Shown piece by piece: positions 41,028 through 49,664 of a stretch of DNA of 64,000 nucleotides (position 1 is its first letter; the number at the start of each line of letters is the position of its first letter). Made by a program: the position numbers and the translations under genes. Source of the DNA: Alphaproteobacteria bacterium (GTDB taxonomy: Bacteria; Pseudomonadota; Alphaproteobacteria; Micavibrionales; Micavibrionaceae); the NCBI GenBank assembly GCA_020442385.1, contig JAGRKE010000014.1, positions 1 to 64,000 on the forward strand, in the 5' to 3' direction. The notes beneath the pieces are model-generated. The model searched no databases and was not told the origin of the DNA. It saw nothing but the letters and a program-made list of their open reading frames with translations.

Positions 41028-42416
41028 TTACAAGATCAACTGCATGATATCGTTGAGATTGGTGTAAACCATAACCCCGACCAAGAAGAACAATCCGAAA
41101 CGGAAAGCATATTCCTGAATATGCTCCGGCACAGGCTTACCCAGCATCGATTCAAAGGCATAGAACAGCAAATGCCCGCCATCCAGCAGCGGGATGGGAA
41201 ATAGATTAATCAAACCCAAATTGATCGAAAGCAGCGCGGTGAAAAGGATCAGCGCGATAATACCTTGCTGCGCCATATCCCCGGCCAGCGCGCCAATACG
41301 GATAATTCCACCCAACTCGGATGCACTGCGTGTTCCCGTCACAATCTGGCCAAGAGCCTTCAGCGTTGCCGCTGTCACATCCCAACATTCCTGCGCGGCC
41401 TTCACAACCGACTCACCTACACCGTATTTCATGAAAACATTCTTGTCTGTGTTTGCCACAAACAACAGGCCGTAAAGCTCGTTCTCAGGATCGCTCATAT
41501 GTTCATTGAGCGCACCCACAGGGTTAATTCTTAGAACATCGCCGTCCTCAGCGCGCCGAACCTGAATGTCAAAGGTCGTGCCCATGCGGCGCTGCAAATC
41601 GGCCACAACTGCCTCCGTTTGATCTTCGCCATAGGATTTTGAGCCAACTTTAGCGATGCTTTTAATGTCAATGGCTTGGCGCGTACTGATCAGCCCCAGA
41701 AGACCCCGGCTGTGTTTAAAGCCGAAACGGTCTTCCTGTTCCACCTTTTCAGGCTTGGCATAGATATCAATCATCTTGCCATCGCGCTCAACCACGAAAT
41801 GCTTCTGATCATCCAGACCGATCATCATTTCACGGCGGATTTCTTCAAAATTTTTGATGGTTTTGCCGTCAATTTCCAAAACCACGTCATGGGGTTTAAA
41901 CCCACTCTGATCGGCACTGGAGCCCTGTATAACTGCCGCGGCTATCGGCGGGGTTACGGGCTGTCCGTTCAGGGTAAAAAGCCCCCACAAAACAAGAAAA
42001 GCAAAAATGTAGTTAATCGCAGGACCCGCAAACACAATCGCGGCGCGCTTCCAAACCGGCTTAGCAAAGAAGGCTTGCTCACGCTCGGCCTTGGTCATTT
42101 TGCGTTTCTTGCCAGATTTCCCCGTTACAGAATCATCGTAGTGCGCGCTTGCTGGGTCGGTATCACCAAAAAGCTTCACATACCCGCCCAAAGGAATGGC
42201 AGAGAATTTCCAGCGTGTGCCCTGCTTATCATTCACACCAAACAGCTCCGGCCCGAAACCAATAGAAAAGCTTTCCACCTTTACGCCACAAAGACGCGCA
42301 ATGATGTAGTGACCCCATTCATGCACAAAAACCAAAAGGCTAAGGACCAGAATAAAGGTTCCGCCGTAAATCCACAGATTGCTGCTGAAAGACTGAAAAA
42401 TTTCAAAAAAGTTCAT
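41028..42416 (-). CDS. rseP: Site-2 intramembrane metalloprotease RseP
   Basis: A 462-residue inner-membrane zinc protease with HEWGH (His32, Glu33, His36) in the first helix, a PDZ-like region in the middle, and the PLLDGGH motif near the C-terminus. It would cleave anti-sigma factors or signal peptide remnants. A charged stretch rich in Lys/Arg at about 95-115 precedes the second membrane region. Starts directly after the dxr stop. Confidence 0.95.
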   Translation of the reverse strand: MNFFEIFQSFSSNLWIYGGTFILVLSLLVFVHEWGHYIIARLCGVKVESFSIGFGPELFGVNDKQGTRWKFSAIPLGGYVKLFGDTDPASAHYDDSVTGKSGKKRKMTKAEREQAFFAKPVWKRAAIVFAGPAINYIFAFLVLWGLFTLNGQPVTPPIAAAVIQGSSADQSGFKPHDVVLEIDGKTIKNFEEIRREMMIGLDDQKHFVVERDGKMIDIYAKPEKVEQEDRFGFKHSRGLLGLISTRQAIDIKSIAKVGSKSYGEDQTEAVVADLQRRMGTTFDIQVRRAEDGDVLRINPVGALNEHMSDPENELYGLLFVANTDKNVFMKYGVGESVVKAAQECWDVTAATLKALGQIVTGTRSASELGGIIRIGALAGDMAQQGIIALILFTALLSINLGLINLFPIPLLDGGHLLFYAFESMLGKPVPEHIQEYAFRFGLFFLVGVMVYTNLNDIMQLIL

Positions 42417-43538
42417 TTATCCTGACACCGCTGTTTGTGTTGCACCGTTCTTTATATAGGCCGTTGTAAGCGCGCGTATATGCTCATCATACTTTTGAAT
42501 ATCATTAATTGTGGGCAGTTCTGTCGGCGCAGCCTGTTGCAGACTATACCCTACAGCCTCCAAAATACCAGCAAATCCAATATAACCACCCAAGAAATGT
42601 TCGACCGCCACTTCATTGGCCGCATTCAGCGCCACGCAGGCGTATGGCCCGCGCGCGAGGCACTCATAAGCCATGGCCAGAGCCGGAAAGCGTTCAAAAT
42701 CCGGCGCTTCGAATTCAAGCGTCGAGAGGGCTTTAACATCAAGGCGCTGCCCCGGCGTTTTTAAGCGCTCCGGCCAATTCAGCACATTGGCGATCGGTGT
42801 GCGCATATCGCTCGCCCCCAACTGCGCCAGCAGCGAGCCGTCACAATATTCCACCATCGAATGCACGATGGATTGCGGATGGATGACCACCTCAATAGCT
42901 TCCGGCGCAAGATCGAAAAGATAATGCGCTTCAATAACTTCGAGCGCTTTGTTCATCATCGTCGCGCTGTCGATTGATATCTTTTTGCCCATCGACCAAT
43001 TAGGATGCGCCAGCGCCTGCTCAAGCGTGGCGCGGCTCATTTGCTCGAGGCTCCATGTACGAAACGGCCCACCCGATGCGGTCAGGATGATTTTCTCGAT
43101 CGCGGTGCGTTTTTCAAAATCAAAGACCTGAAAAATCGCATTATGCTCACTATCCACGGGCAGCAGCGTCGTGCCATGCTTAGCCGCATGCGCCATAACC
43201 AAGGCTCCGGCGGCGACCAAAGGCTCTTTATTGGCAATCGCGACGGCCCCCGAGCTTTCAATCGCGCGCATCATAGAGAGCAGCCCAGCCATGCCGGAAA
43301 TCGCGCACAGAGTAACATCCACGGGCGTTTCCAAAGGCGCATCCAGAGAATCGCGGCTGGTGAGAAGGGCGTGCTTCGCCCCCAGCCTTTGCGCAGCCTC
43401 TCTCAAGCCCGCCTCATCTTCATGTGCGCTGACGAGATTGACCTCAAAAGTGCCCGGATTGGCTGCAATCACATCGGCAGCCGCGCACCCGATAGAGCCT
43501 GTTACACCCAGAATATTAATGGTTTTTGTTTGAGGCAT
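42417..43538 (-). CDS. dxr: 1-deoxy-D-xylulose-5-phosphate reductoisomerase
   Basis: Converts DXP to MEP with NADPH. 373 residues with NADPH-binding GVTGSIGCAA, IANKEPLVAAG, LPVDSEHNAIFQ, ASGGPFRT and SMGKKISIDSATMMNK. The next enzymes of the pathway are in ispDF at the left of the window. The start overlaps the cdsA stop by one base. Confidence 0.97.
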   Translation of the reverse strand: MPQTKTINILGVTGSIGCAAADVIAANPGTFEVNLVSAHEDEAGLREAAQRLGAKHALLTSRDSLDAPLETPVDVTLCAISGMAGLLSMMRAIESSGAVAIANKEPLVAAGALVMAHAAKHGTTLLPVDSEHNAIFQVFDFEKRTAIEKIILTASGGPFRTWSLEQMSRATLEQALAHPNWSMGKKISIDSATMMNKALEVIEAHYLFDLAPEAIEVVIHPQSIVHSMVEYCDGSLLAQLGASDMRTPIANVLNWPERLKTPGQRLDVKALSTLEFEAPDFERFPALAMAYECLARGPYACVALNAANEVAVEHFLGGYIGFAGILEAVGYSLQQAAPTELPTINDIQKYDEHIRALTTAYIKNGATQTAVSG

Positions 43539-44221
43539 TATGCGCCGTGCCCCATCAAGATTACCATCAAAAGCATGTAAGATAAGACAAAAGCTGGAGA
43601 TGCCAGGATCATGGAGTCAACGCGATCGAGAATGCCGCCATGACCGGGGATCAAACCGCCGGAGTCTTTTACATTGGCTTTACGCTTCAAAAATGAAGCC
43701 AATAAATCGCCAAGCTGTGCAAACGCGCCGACTAGTCCGCCAACCAAGAACAACCCCACATACATCCCAAAGGCATCAGAAAAATCGGCCTCGCCTAAAT
43801 ACCGGGCCATCATTAAAATGGCCGGTGATAGAACGGCGGCCGCGAATCCTGCCCATGTTTTATTGGGACTAATTTTTGGCGCCATCTTGGCTTTGCCAAA
43901 TTTCTTACCAATCATGTAAGCACCGGTATCGCTTACCCAAATCGCAACAATGAACAGAAGCGCAATATCAGGCTCCAAAGCGCGTATCACATAGCAGGAC
44001 ACAAAACATGCGCTTATTAAAACAAGACCAAGAGATCCAAAGATGTATTTATGCGTCGTTTTTAGGGACAGTTTAATCCATTCATACAGGCTAAGACCGG
44101 CGAACACGATCAGCAACGCCACAAATGGCCATCCACCGAACGAGATAACGCCCAGCACAACAGGCACCAGCACAAGAGCTGAGACCATGCGTTTTTGCAA
44201 TGTCGTCAGTTGAACCGTCAT
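43538..44221 (-). CDS. cdsA: Phosphatidate cytidylyltransferase
   Basis: Makes CDP-diacylglycerol. 227 residues, strongly hydrophobic with about six helices, and the CDP-alcohol signature region SDTGAYMIGKKFGK followed by ISPNKTWAG. Slightly short compared with the E. coli protein but normal for alphaproteobacteria. PgpA (2507-3028) acts later in the same phospholipid pathway. Confidence 0.95.
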   Translation of the reverse strand: MTVQLTTLQKRMVSALVLVPVVLGVISFGGWPFVALLIVFAGLSLYEWIKLSLKTTHKYIFGSLGLVLISACFVSCYVIRALEPDIALLFIVAIWVSDTGAYMIGKKFGKAKMAPKISPNKTWAGFAAAVLSPAILMMARYLGEADFSDAFGMYVGLFLVGGLVGAFAQLGDLLASFLKRKANVKDSGGLIPGHGGILDRVDSMILASPAFVLSYMLLMVILMGHGA

Positions 44222-44232
44222 ATTATCAGCCC

Positions 44233-44970
44233 TTATCTTTTGGAAGCCTTCAGAGCCCCAAAACGCCGGTCACGGGCCGCATATTCGGCCAGCGCCCACT
44301 CAAGGTCCTTTTTATCAAAATCAGGCCATAATGTCGGCGTAAAAATCAGCTCGGTATAGGCGCATTGCCAGAGCAGGAAATTGCTGATGCGCTGCTCGCC
44401 GCTGGTGCGGATCAGCACATCCGGGTCGGGATAGGCGCTGGTCATCAAATTCGCGCAAAAGCGCTGCTCAAGCTCTTCTGCGGACAACTCAGCCGCATCT
44501 CCTTGCGCGGCAAGGTTTTGCGCAGCTTGCAAGATGTCATGACGGCCGCCGTAATTCAGCGCGATCAAAACCGTAATCTGCGTATTGTCCTTGGTCAGCT
44601 CTTCCGCATTTTCAATCAGCTGCACGATATCCGCGTCAAAAGCGCTACGGTCGCCAATCACCTTCATACAGACGCCGCTCTTATGCAGCTCTGCCGTTTC
44701 CGCGCGCAGGTAATAGCGCAAAAGTTTCATCAACTCCTGCACTTCGCCATCAGGACGCTTCCAGTTTTCCGACGAAAAGCCAAACAGTGTTAAATACTCA
44801 ATCCCCAGCTCAGCAGCTGCGCGCACGATACGTCGCACGCTTTCTGCTCCCTGCTTGTGCCCGGCGGTACGGGGAAGGCCGCGCTTATTCGCCCAGCGGC
44901 CATTGCCGTCCATAATGATGGCAACATGCTTTGGAATATCTGTTGTATTTTCAGAGATTTGTGGCTTCAT
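44233..44970 (-). CDS. uppS: Undecaprenyl diphosphate synthase
   Basis: Cis-prenyltransferase that makes the lipid carrier for peptidoglycan and LPS. 245 residues with Asp21 in IIMDGNGRWA, the GHKQGAE motif, FSSENWKRP and the C-terminal RTSGEQRISNFLLWQ. Uses isoprenoid precursors from dxr and ispDF. Confidence 0.97.
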   Translation of the reverse strand: MKPQISENTTDIPKHVAIIMDGNGRWANKRGLPRTAGHKQGAESVRRIVRAAAELGIEYLTLFGFSSENWKRPDGEVQELMKLLRYYLRAETAELHKSGVCMKVIGDRSAFDADIVQLIENAEELTKDNTQITVLIALNYGGRHDILQAAQNLAAQGDAAELSAEELEQRFCANLMTSAYPDPDVLIRTSGEQRISNFLLWQCAYTELIFTPTLWPDFDKKDLEWALAEYAARDRRFGALKASKR

Positions 44971-44992
44971 TTTAAAGTAAAATATGAGGCTG

Positions 44993-45535
44993 TTAAACCG
45001 TCATAATATCCTTCTCTTTTTCCGAAAGCATATCATCGATGCGCTTCACCATCTGATCAGTCAGTTTTTGCACATCGTCTTCGTGGCGCTTTTGTTCATC
45101 TTCAGGGAAGTCGCCGTTTTTCAAGCTATCCATACCATCACGTCGCACATTGCGCACCGCTACACGTGCGGCCTCGGCATATTTTCCGGCCACTTTGGTC
45201 AGTTCCTGACGGCGCTCTTCGTTCAAATCAGGAATAGGAATGCGGATCGTATTGCCCTCCGGCATCGGATTTAACCCCAAACCGGCCTCGCGGATCGCCT
45301 TTTCAACATCCTTAACCGCGCTGGCATCCCAGACCTGAACAGTCAGAAGACGTGATTCAGGAACACTCACCGTGCCCACCTGATTGAGCGGCATCTTCGA
45401 GCCGTAAACTTCCACCATAACAGGATCAAGCAAGCTGGCTGAGGCGCGCCCCGTGCGCAAACCCTTAAATTCCGTGGTTAGAACGTCAACCGCGCCTTCC
45501 ATGCGGCGTTTCAAATCTGCGTGATCATAAGACAT
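44993..45535 (-). CDS. frr: Ribosome recycling factor
   Basis: Splits post-termination ribosomes with EF-G. 180 residues, a complete domain structure with [12 protein letters not shown] and the C-terminal helix [13 protein letters not shown]. Order rpsB-tsf-pyrH-frr is nearly universal. Confidence 0.97.
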   Translation of the reverse strand: MSYDHADLKRRMEGAVDVLTTEFKGLRTGRASASLLDPVMVEVYGSKMPLNQVGTVSVPESRLLTVQVWDASAVKDVEKAIREAGLGLNPMPEGNTIRIPIPDLNEERRQELTKVAGKYAEAARVAVRNVRRDGMDSLKNGDFPEDEQKRHEDDVQKLTDQMVKRIDDMLSEKEKDIMTV

Positions 45536-45557
45536 GTGTTTATCCCTTCGGTTTTAA

Positions 45558-46274
45558 TTATTTTACGACCGTAAAGCGGCCTTCGGATTTCACAACCTTG
45601 GCAAAATTGCCCTTATCTTTGACAGAGAACACAACGATCGGAATATTGTTCTCGCGCGCCAGAGAAATTGCAGTGGCATCCATAACCCGTAGATCCTTGG
45701 TCAACACATCGATAAAGGAAATTTCATCATAACGCTCGGCGTTCGGGTTTTTCAGCGGGTCTTCAGAATATACTCCGTCCACTTTCGTGCCTTTAAAGAT
45801 CGCATCACAATCCATTTCAGAGGCGCGCAAAGCGGCGGCTGTATCGGTTGTGAAATACGGATTACCCGTTCCGGCGGCGAAAATCACCACCCGGCCCTTG
45901 CCCATGTGGCGCATGGCGCGGCGGCGAATATAGGGCTCACAAATCGCATCCATACGAATGGCTGACTGTACGCGCGTATCAACACCGATATGCTCGAGCG
46001 CGGTTTGCAACGCGAGGGCGTTAATCACAATCCCCAGCATGCCCATATAATCAGCTGTTGTGCGGTCCATCCCTTCGGCCGCGCCGGAAACCCCGCGGAA
46101 GATATTCCCCGCGCCGACAACCACGCAGACCTCAACGCCCGCATCGACAACCTCTTTAATGTCATTGGCTACACGCTTGACCGTATCGGAGTCGATCCCA
46201 AAGCCCTGCTCGCCCATCAGGACCTCGCCGGACATTTTCAGCATAACGCGCTTATATGAGTTTTTCTTTGCCAT
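45558..46274 (-). CDS. pyrH: UMP kinase
   Basis: Phosphorylates UMP to UDP; CTP synthase (pyrG) acts further on. 238 residues from the ATG at 46274 ([17 protein letters not shown]), which is the usual family start. An in-frame ATG at 46370 would add 32 residues lying over the gap to tsf. [24 protein letters not shown] and [13 protein letters not shown] are present. Confidence 0.96.
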   Translation of the reverse strand: MAKKNSYKRVMLKMSGEVLMGEQGFGIDSDTVKRVANDIKEVVDAGVEVCVVVGAGNIFRGVSGAAEGMDRTTADYMGMLGIVINALALQTALEHIGVDTRVQSAIRMDAICEPYIRRRAMRHMGKGRVVIFAAGTGNPYFTTDTAAALRASEMDCDAIFKGTKVDGVYSEDPLKNPNAERYDEISFIDVLTKDLRVMDATAISLARENNIPIVVFSVKDKGNFAKVVKSEGRFTVVK

Positions 46275-46382
46275 CGCTGTTTTCTTCCCTTGTTCTTCCC
46301 TGAACCGTTTTCCCCGCCTAATGTAATAACAGCCGCAAGCTAAAGCAATGCGGCTGTTAAAAAAATTCATTATCAGAGCATT

Positions 46383-47300
46383 TTAGCCATTGGCAGCTTT
46401 TGCAACCTCGGCCGCGAAGTCTTCTTGCTCTTTTTCGATGCCTTCACCAAGCTGCACACGGGCAAAGCCGGTCAGCTTAATGTCAGCTCCAGCGTCTTTT
46501 GCAGCCTTCGCAACAACATCAGAGATTTTTGTCTCGCCATCAACAACGAAGGTTTGGTCCATCAGGCAAATCTCTTCATAGAATTTGCGCATGCGGCCTT
46601 CAACCATCTTTTCGGCGATTTCCTGAGGCTTACCCTCTTCTTTCGCTTGCTCGATCAGGAAAGCTCTTTCTTTTTCCATCTCGGTTGCATCAACGGAGTT
46701 GCGGTCCAGATATTTAGGGAACGCCGCCGCAACATGCATCGCGATCTGCTTGCCTAAACCTTGAAGAACAGACGCATCAGCATCTGATTCCAAAGCCACC
46801 AGCACGCCGATCTTGCCCAAGCCGTCTGCCAAGGCGCCGTGAACATAGTCCACAACCGCGCCTTTGCTAACTTCCAGCTTTTCAGAGCGGCGCAGAGCCA
46901 TATTCTCGCCGATTTTCGCAATCAAGTTGGTCAGGTTTTCCTGAACGGTTTTGCCGTTCATGTCTTTACCGGCCAGTTCTGCTGCGTTTTCGGCCGTCAA
47001 AGCCAAAGGCGCAACCGCCTTTACGAAGCTTTGAAACTCGTCGTTACGCGATACGAAGTCGGTTTCTGCGTTGATTTCAACAACTGCGCCTTTTGTGCCT
47101 TCAGTCACAACGGCGACCAGACCTTCAGCGGCTGTACGGCTGGATTTTTTATCCGCCTTAGCCATGCCTTTTTTGCGCATCTCTTCGATCGCAGCATCCA
47201 TGTCACCGCCCGCTTCAACCAGAGCCTTTTTAGCATCCATCATGCCGGCTCCTGTTTTCTCGCGCAGTTCTTTAATCATTGCTGTTGTAATATCAGCCAT
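46383..47300 (-). CDS. tsf: Elongation factor Ts
   Basis: Nucleotide exchange factor for EF-Tu. 305 residues with the UBA-like N-terminus (VKELREKTG-type, here IKELREKTGAGMMDAKKAL) and the EINAETDFVSRN core motif. It follows rpsB after two tandem hairpins at 47331-47379. Confidence 0.97.
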   Translation of the reverse strand: MADITTAMIKELREKTGAGMMDAKKALVEAGGDMDAAIEEMRKKGMAKADKKSSRTAAEGLVAVVTEGTKGAVVEINAETDFVSRNDEFQSFVKAVAPLALTAENAAELAGKDMNGKTVQENLTNLIAKIGENMALRRSEKLEVSKGAVVDYVHGALADGLGKIGVLVALESDADASVLQGLGKQIAMHVAAAFPKYLDRNSVDATEMEKERAFLIEQAKEEGKPQEIAEKMVEGRMRKFYEEICLMDQTFVVDGETKISDVVAKAAKDAGADIKLTGFARVQLGEGIEKEQEDFAAEVAKAANG

Positions 47301-47330
47301 TTTTCTTTTCCTTTTTCTCTTTTGTCGCTT

Positions 47331-47379
47331 TCCCTGCGAAAGCAGGGATCTGTCTAAAGTTCCCCGCTTGCGCGGGGAA
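47331..47379 (-). repeat. Two tandem hairpins between rpsB and tsf
   Basis: TCCCTGC-GAAA-GCAGGGA (47331-47348) and TTCCCCGC-TTGC-GCGGGGAA (47360-47379), each with a perfect 7-8 bp stem and a 4-base loop. In the rpsB-tsf mRNA the second has a GCAA (GNRA-type) loop. No T tract follows, so they are more likely mRNA-stabilising or attenuating structures, or parts of a dispersed repeat family, than a terminator. Confidence 0.6.
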
Positions 47380-47390
47380 AACAGTTGTTA

Positions 47391-48305
47391 TTATGCAGAA
47401 GCAGCTTTTTTAGCGTCTTCTTTCTCTTCTACTGACTCTTCCGCAGACGCATCAGACTTTTTTTCCGCATCATCCTCCTTGGACTCTTCGGCTTTCTCGT
47501 CATCAGCCTTCTTGGCGGCTTTCTTTTTCGCCTTTGGCTTCTCGTCCTTCTCTGCAGGAAGCTCAACTTTTACATCTTCTGCCTTACCGATATCTTTGCC
47601 GCCAGCCGCGATTTCAGCCTGCAAACCATCAAGAACCGCGTCCGCAACCAGATTGCAATACAGGTCAATCGCGCGCAGAGCGTCATCGTTACCGGGAATG
47701 ATGTAATCAACACCTTCAGGATCGGAATTTGTATCCAAGATAGCAAAGACAGGAATGCCCAGCTTGTTGGCTTCGGCAATTGCGATGTCTTCCTGATTTG
47801 TGTCGATGATGAACATCGCATCAGGCTGACCGCCCATATCCTTGATACCACCCAAAGACAACTGAAGCTTGTCACGCTCACGCGTCAGCATCAGAATTTC
47901 TTTTTTCGTGCGTCTGCCCATTTTCTCAGGATTTGAGAGAATGTCTTCCAACTCACGCAGGCGGTTAATTGATTTGGAAATTGTTTTCCAGTTGGTCATC
48001 ATACCGCCAAGCCAGCGGTGATTCACGTAATACTGACCGCAGCGCTGCGCTGATTCAGCGATTTTCGCCTGTGCCTGGCGCTTTGTTCCAACGAACAAGA
48101 TACGTCCGCCATTGGCAACGATATCACGAATAGCCTTCAAAGACTCGTTCAATGCAGGAACGGTTTGTTGCAGATCGATAATGTGAACGCCGTTACGCAC
48201 ACCAAAGATGAATGGGCGCATTTTAGGGTTCCAGCGACGTGTGTGGTGACCAAAGTGAACGCCCGCTTCCAATAGCTGACGCATAGTAAATTCAGGTAGT
48301 GCCAT
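47391..48305 (-). CDS. rpsB: 30S ribosomal protein S2 with a charged C-terminal tail
   Basis: S2 binds the 30S head junction. 304 residues; the S2 domain (about 5-230) has [19 protein letters not shown] and [10 protein letters not shown]. Residues about 240-304 form a Lys/Glu/Asp/Ala-rich low-complexity tail, longer than in E. coli S2 (241 residues) but of the type found in alphaproteobacteria. A strong AAGGAG lies 8 bp before the ATG. A structured leader (48306-48427) precedes it. Confidence 0.97.
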   Translation of the reverse strand: MALPEFTMRQLLEAGVHFGHHTRRWNPKMRPFIFGVRNGVHIIDLQQTVPALNESLKAIRDIVANGGRILFVGTKRQAQAKIAESAQRCGQYYVNHRWLGGMMTNWKTISKSINRLRELEDILSNPEKMGRRTKKEILMLTRERDKLQLSLGGIKDMGGQPDAMFIIDTNQEDIAIAEANKLGIPVFAILDTNSDPEGVDYIIPGNDDALRAIDLYCNLVADAVLDGLQAEIAAGGKDIGKAEDVKVELPAEKDEKPKAKKKAAKKADDEKAEESKEDDAEKKSDASAEESVEEKEDAKKAASA

Positions 48306-48427
48306 GTTATAGCTCCTTTTCCGGTTATACCTCTGCGGGATACGTATAAAACACCATGTTTTACACCGGACGGGGCTGCCTGAGATGTTTCCTCAAAAGT
48401 CCCAAATCCCGCATGTGAATTTAAGTT
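48306..48427 (-). promoter_or_regulatory. Structured rpsB leader, candidate S2 autoregulatory element
   Basis: On the reverse strand a closing stem pairs GCGGGAT (48412-48406) with ATCCCGC (48341-48335). It encloses a 4-bp hairpin TGAG/CTCA (48395-48381) and a strong 10-bp hairpin with loop TGG (48366-48344). Together they make a three-way junction that ends about 30 bp before the start codon. Ribosomal protein leaders bound by their own product are known for rpsB in other bacteria; this one does not obviously match a published motif from memory. Confidence 0.6.
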
Positions 48428-48433
48428 GAGGGC

Positions 48434-48462
48434 GTTGTAGCGTGATTTTTTCTATTTGGCAA
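48434..48462 (-). promoter_or_regulatory. Promoter candidate for rpsB-tsf
   Basis: TTGCCA (48462-48457, 5 of 6), a 17-bp spacer and TACAAC (48439-48434, 4 of 6) on the reverse strand. It begins just inside the end of the upstream nitroreductase-like gene and would give a leader of about 120 nt. Confidence 0.5.
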
Positions 48463-49585
48463 GAAAAAGCTGCTGAAATTTGGCCCAAACAGAGGTTTTT
48501 TGGCCTGTTTTTGCCTGATCATTGGCCGGAGCAGCATATTGAGCCGTCATGTCAGAGCGCTCAATGAAGCTTTCTAGCGGGCGGCGCGGCGTATGATTAA
48601 TCACCGGATCAGCATAACCAATGCGCAAAATATAGTGCGGACGGGCGCTGGAATGGTCAATCTCATCATGAAGGCGCAAACGCAGATCAGGAACTTCACA
48701 AGGCTGATTAAGCGTGGAAACCGCTAAACCACTCGCCTGTGCCTGCAATAAAACACGCATGAAAGCCTGCCCCGCATAGATACGATCCGCCGTTCCGCCC
48801 TTCTCACTGCCGATAATCGCCAGAACCGGACATCCGGCGGCGATTTCATCATCTTTAACAACCTGACCGGGCTGGGTTTCGAAGCGGCGCAGGATGCGCG
48901 GCTTGGAGGAACTCATCATTTCCTTAAAGCTGCGGGCGTAATCGGGATAGCCGTCACCGCTGACATAACGGCGCTCATTAATCCAGCTGGCCAGTTCGCG
49001 GCGGAAATTTTTACTCGCCATTTGGATCTGATCACCCTCAGCAATAAAGTGTGCCACCACATCGCGCTCATCATCCTTGCACACATGCAACCACGCCCCT
49101 TCTTTGGTCGCGGCTTCTTCAAGAGTCTGCAAAATCTCTTTCGGCACATCCATGTTCTTAAACGCGCTGCGGTTCATGTAACGATGCGTGATGGCATAGA
49201 ACAGAGCCTGCTCTTCTTCACTTGGGATAGAGGCAACATCCCCCATTTGAACGCGGGCAATTAAATTTTCATCGGCCGGATTGGGAACGAGCTGTGTGTA
49301 TTCCTGATACCCGAAATAACGGATCGCCAAACGAAGAGCATAAAGCGCCGCGCCGCACGACATGATCAACTGGCGGTCATCCGGGTCCACCACAGGCAAC
49401 GCAAAGCGCCGATCCGCATACAGCGAGAGCGTGTCTCCATCAATTGTGAAATACCAAGGTTGGCTGTTATAGGCCGAAGGCGCCAAAACCGCATAGCGCA
49501 GGCAAAATTCTAATTTGTCTGCCAATGTTCCTGTGCGCGGAAAATCAGTTTCTGATACGTCCCAAGCTTCCAGATTTTTTTGCAC
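48452..49585 (-). CDS. Acg-like nitroreductase family protein
   Basis: A 377-residue protein with two nitroreductase-like halves. The first contains LAPSAYNSQPWYF, as in FMN-binding Acg/Rv3131-type proteins; the second has GQAFMRVLLQAQASGLAVSTLNQP and HYILRIGYADP near the C-terminus, with RRPLE after it. Acg proteins bind or sequester FMN, and enzymatic activity is often doubtful. The gene is between dnaE and rpsB in the same direction, which is not a standard neighbour. Confidence 0.75.
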   Translation of the reverse strand: MQKNLEAWDVSETDFPRTGTLADKLEFCLRYAVLAPSAYNSQPWYFTIDGDTLSLYADRRFALPVVDPDDRQLIMSCGAALYALRLAIRYFGYQEYTQLVPNPADENLIARVQMGDVASIPSEEEQALFYAITHRYMNRSAFKNMDVPKEILQTLEEAATKEGAWLHVCKDDERDVVAHFIAEGDQIQMASKNFRRELASWINERRYVSGDGYPDYARSFKEMMSSSKPRILRRFETQPGQVVKDDEIAAGCPVLAIIGSEKGGTADRIYAGQAFMRVLLQAQASGLAVSTLNQPCEVPDLRLRLHDEIDHSSARPHYILRIGYADPVINHTPRRPLESFIERSDMTAQYAAPANDQAKTGQKTSVWAKFQQLFLAK

Positions 49586-49664
49586 GTTTCGGCTCCTTGC
49601 TAGGACTATTTATAGATGATGTAAAATCAGTGTCAAACTCTATTGATATGATTTTTCAAAGCTT

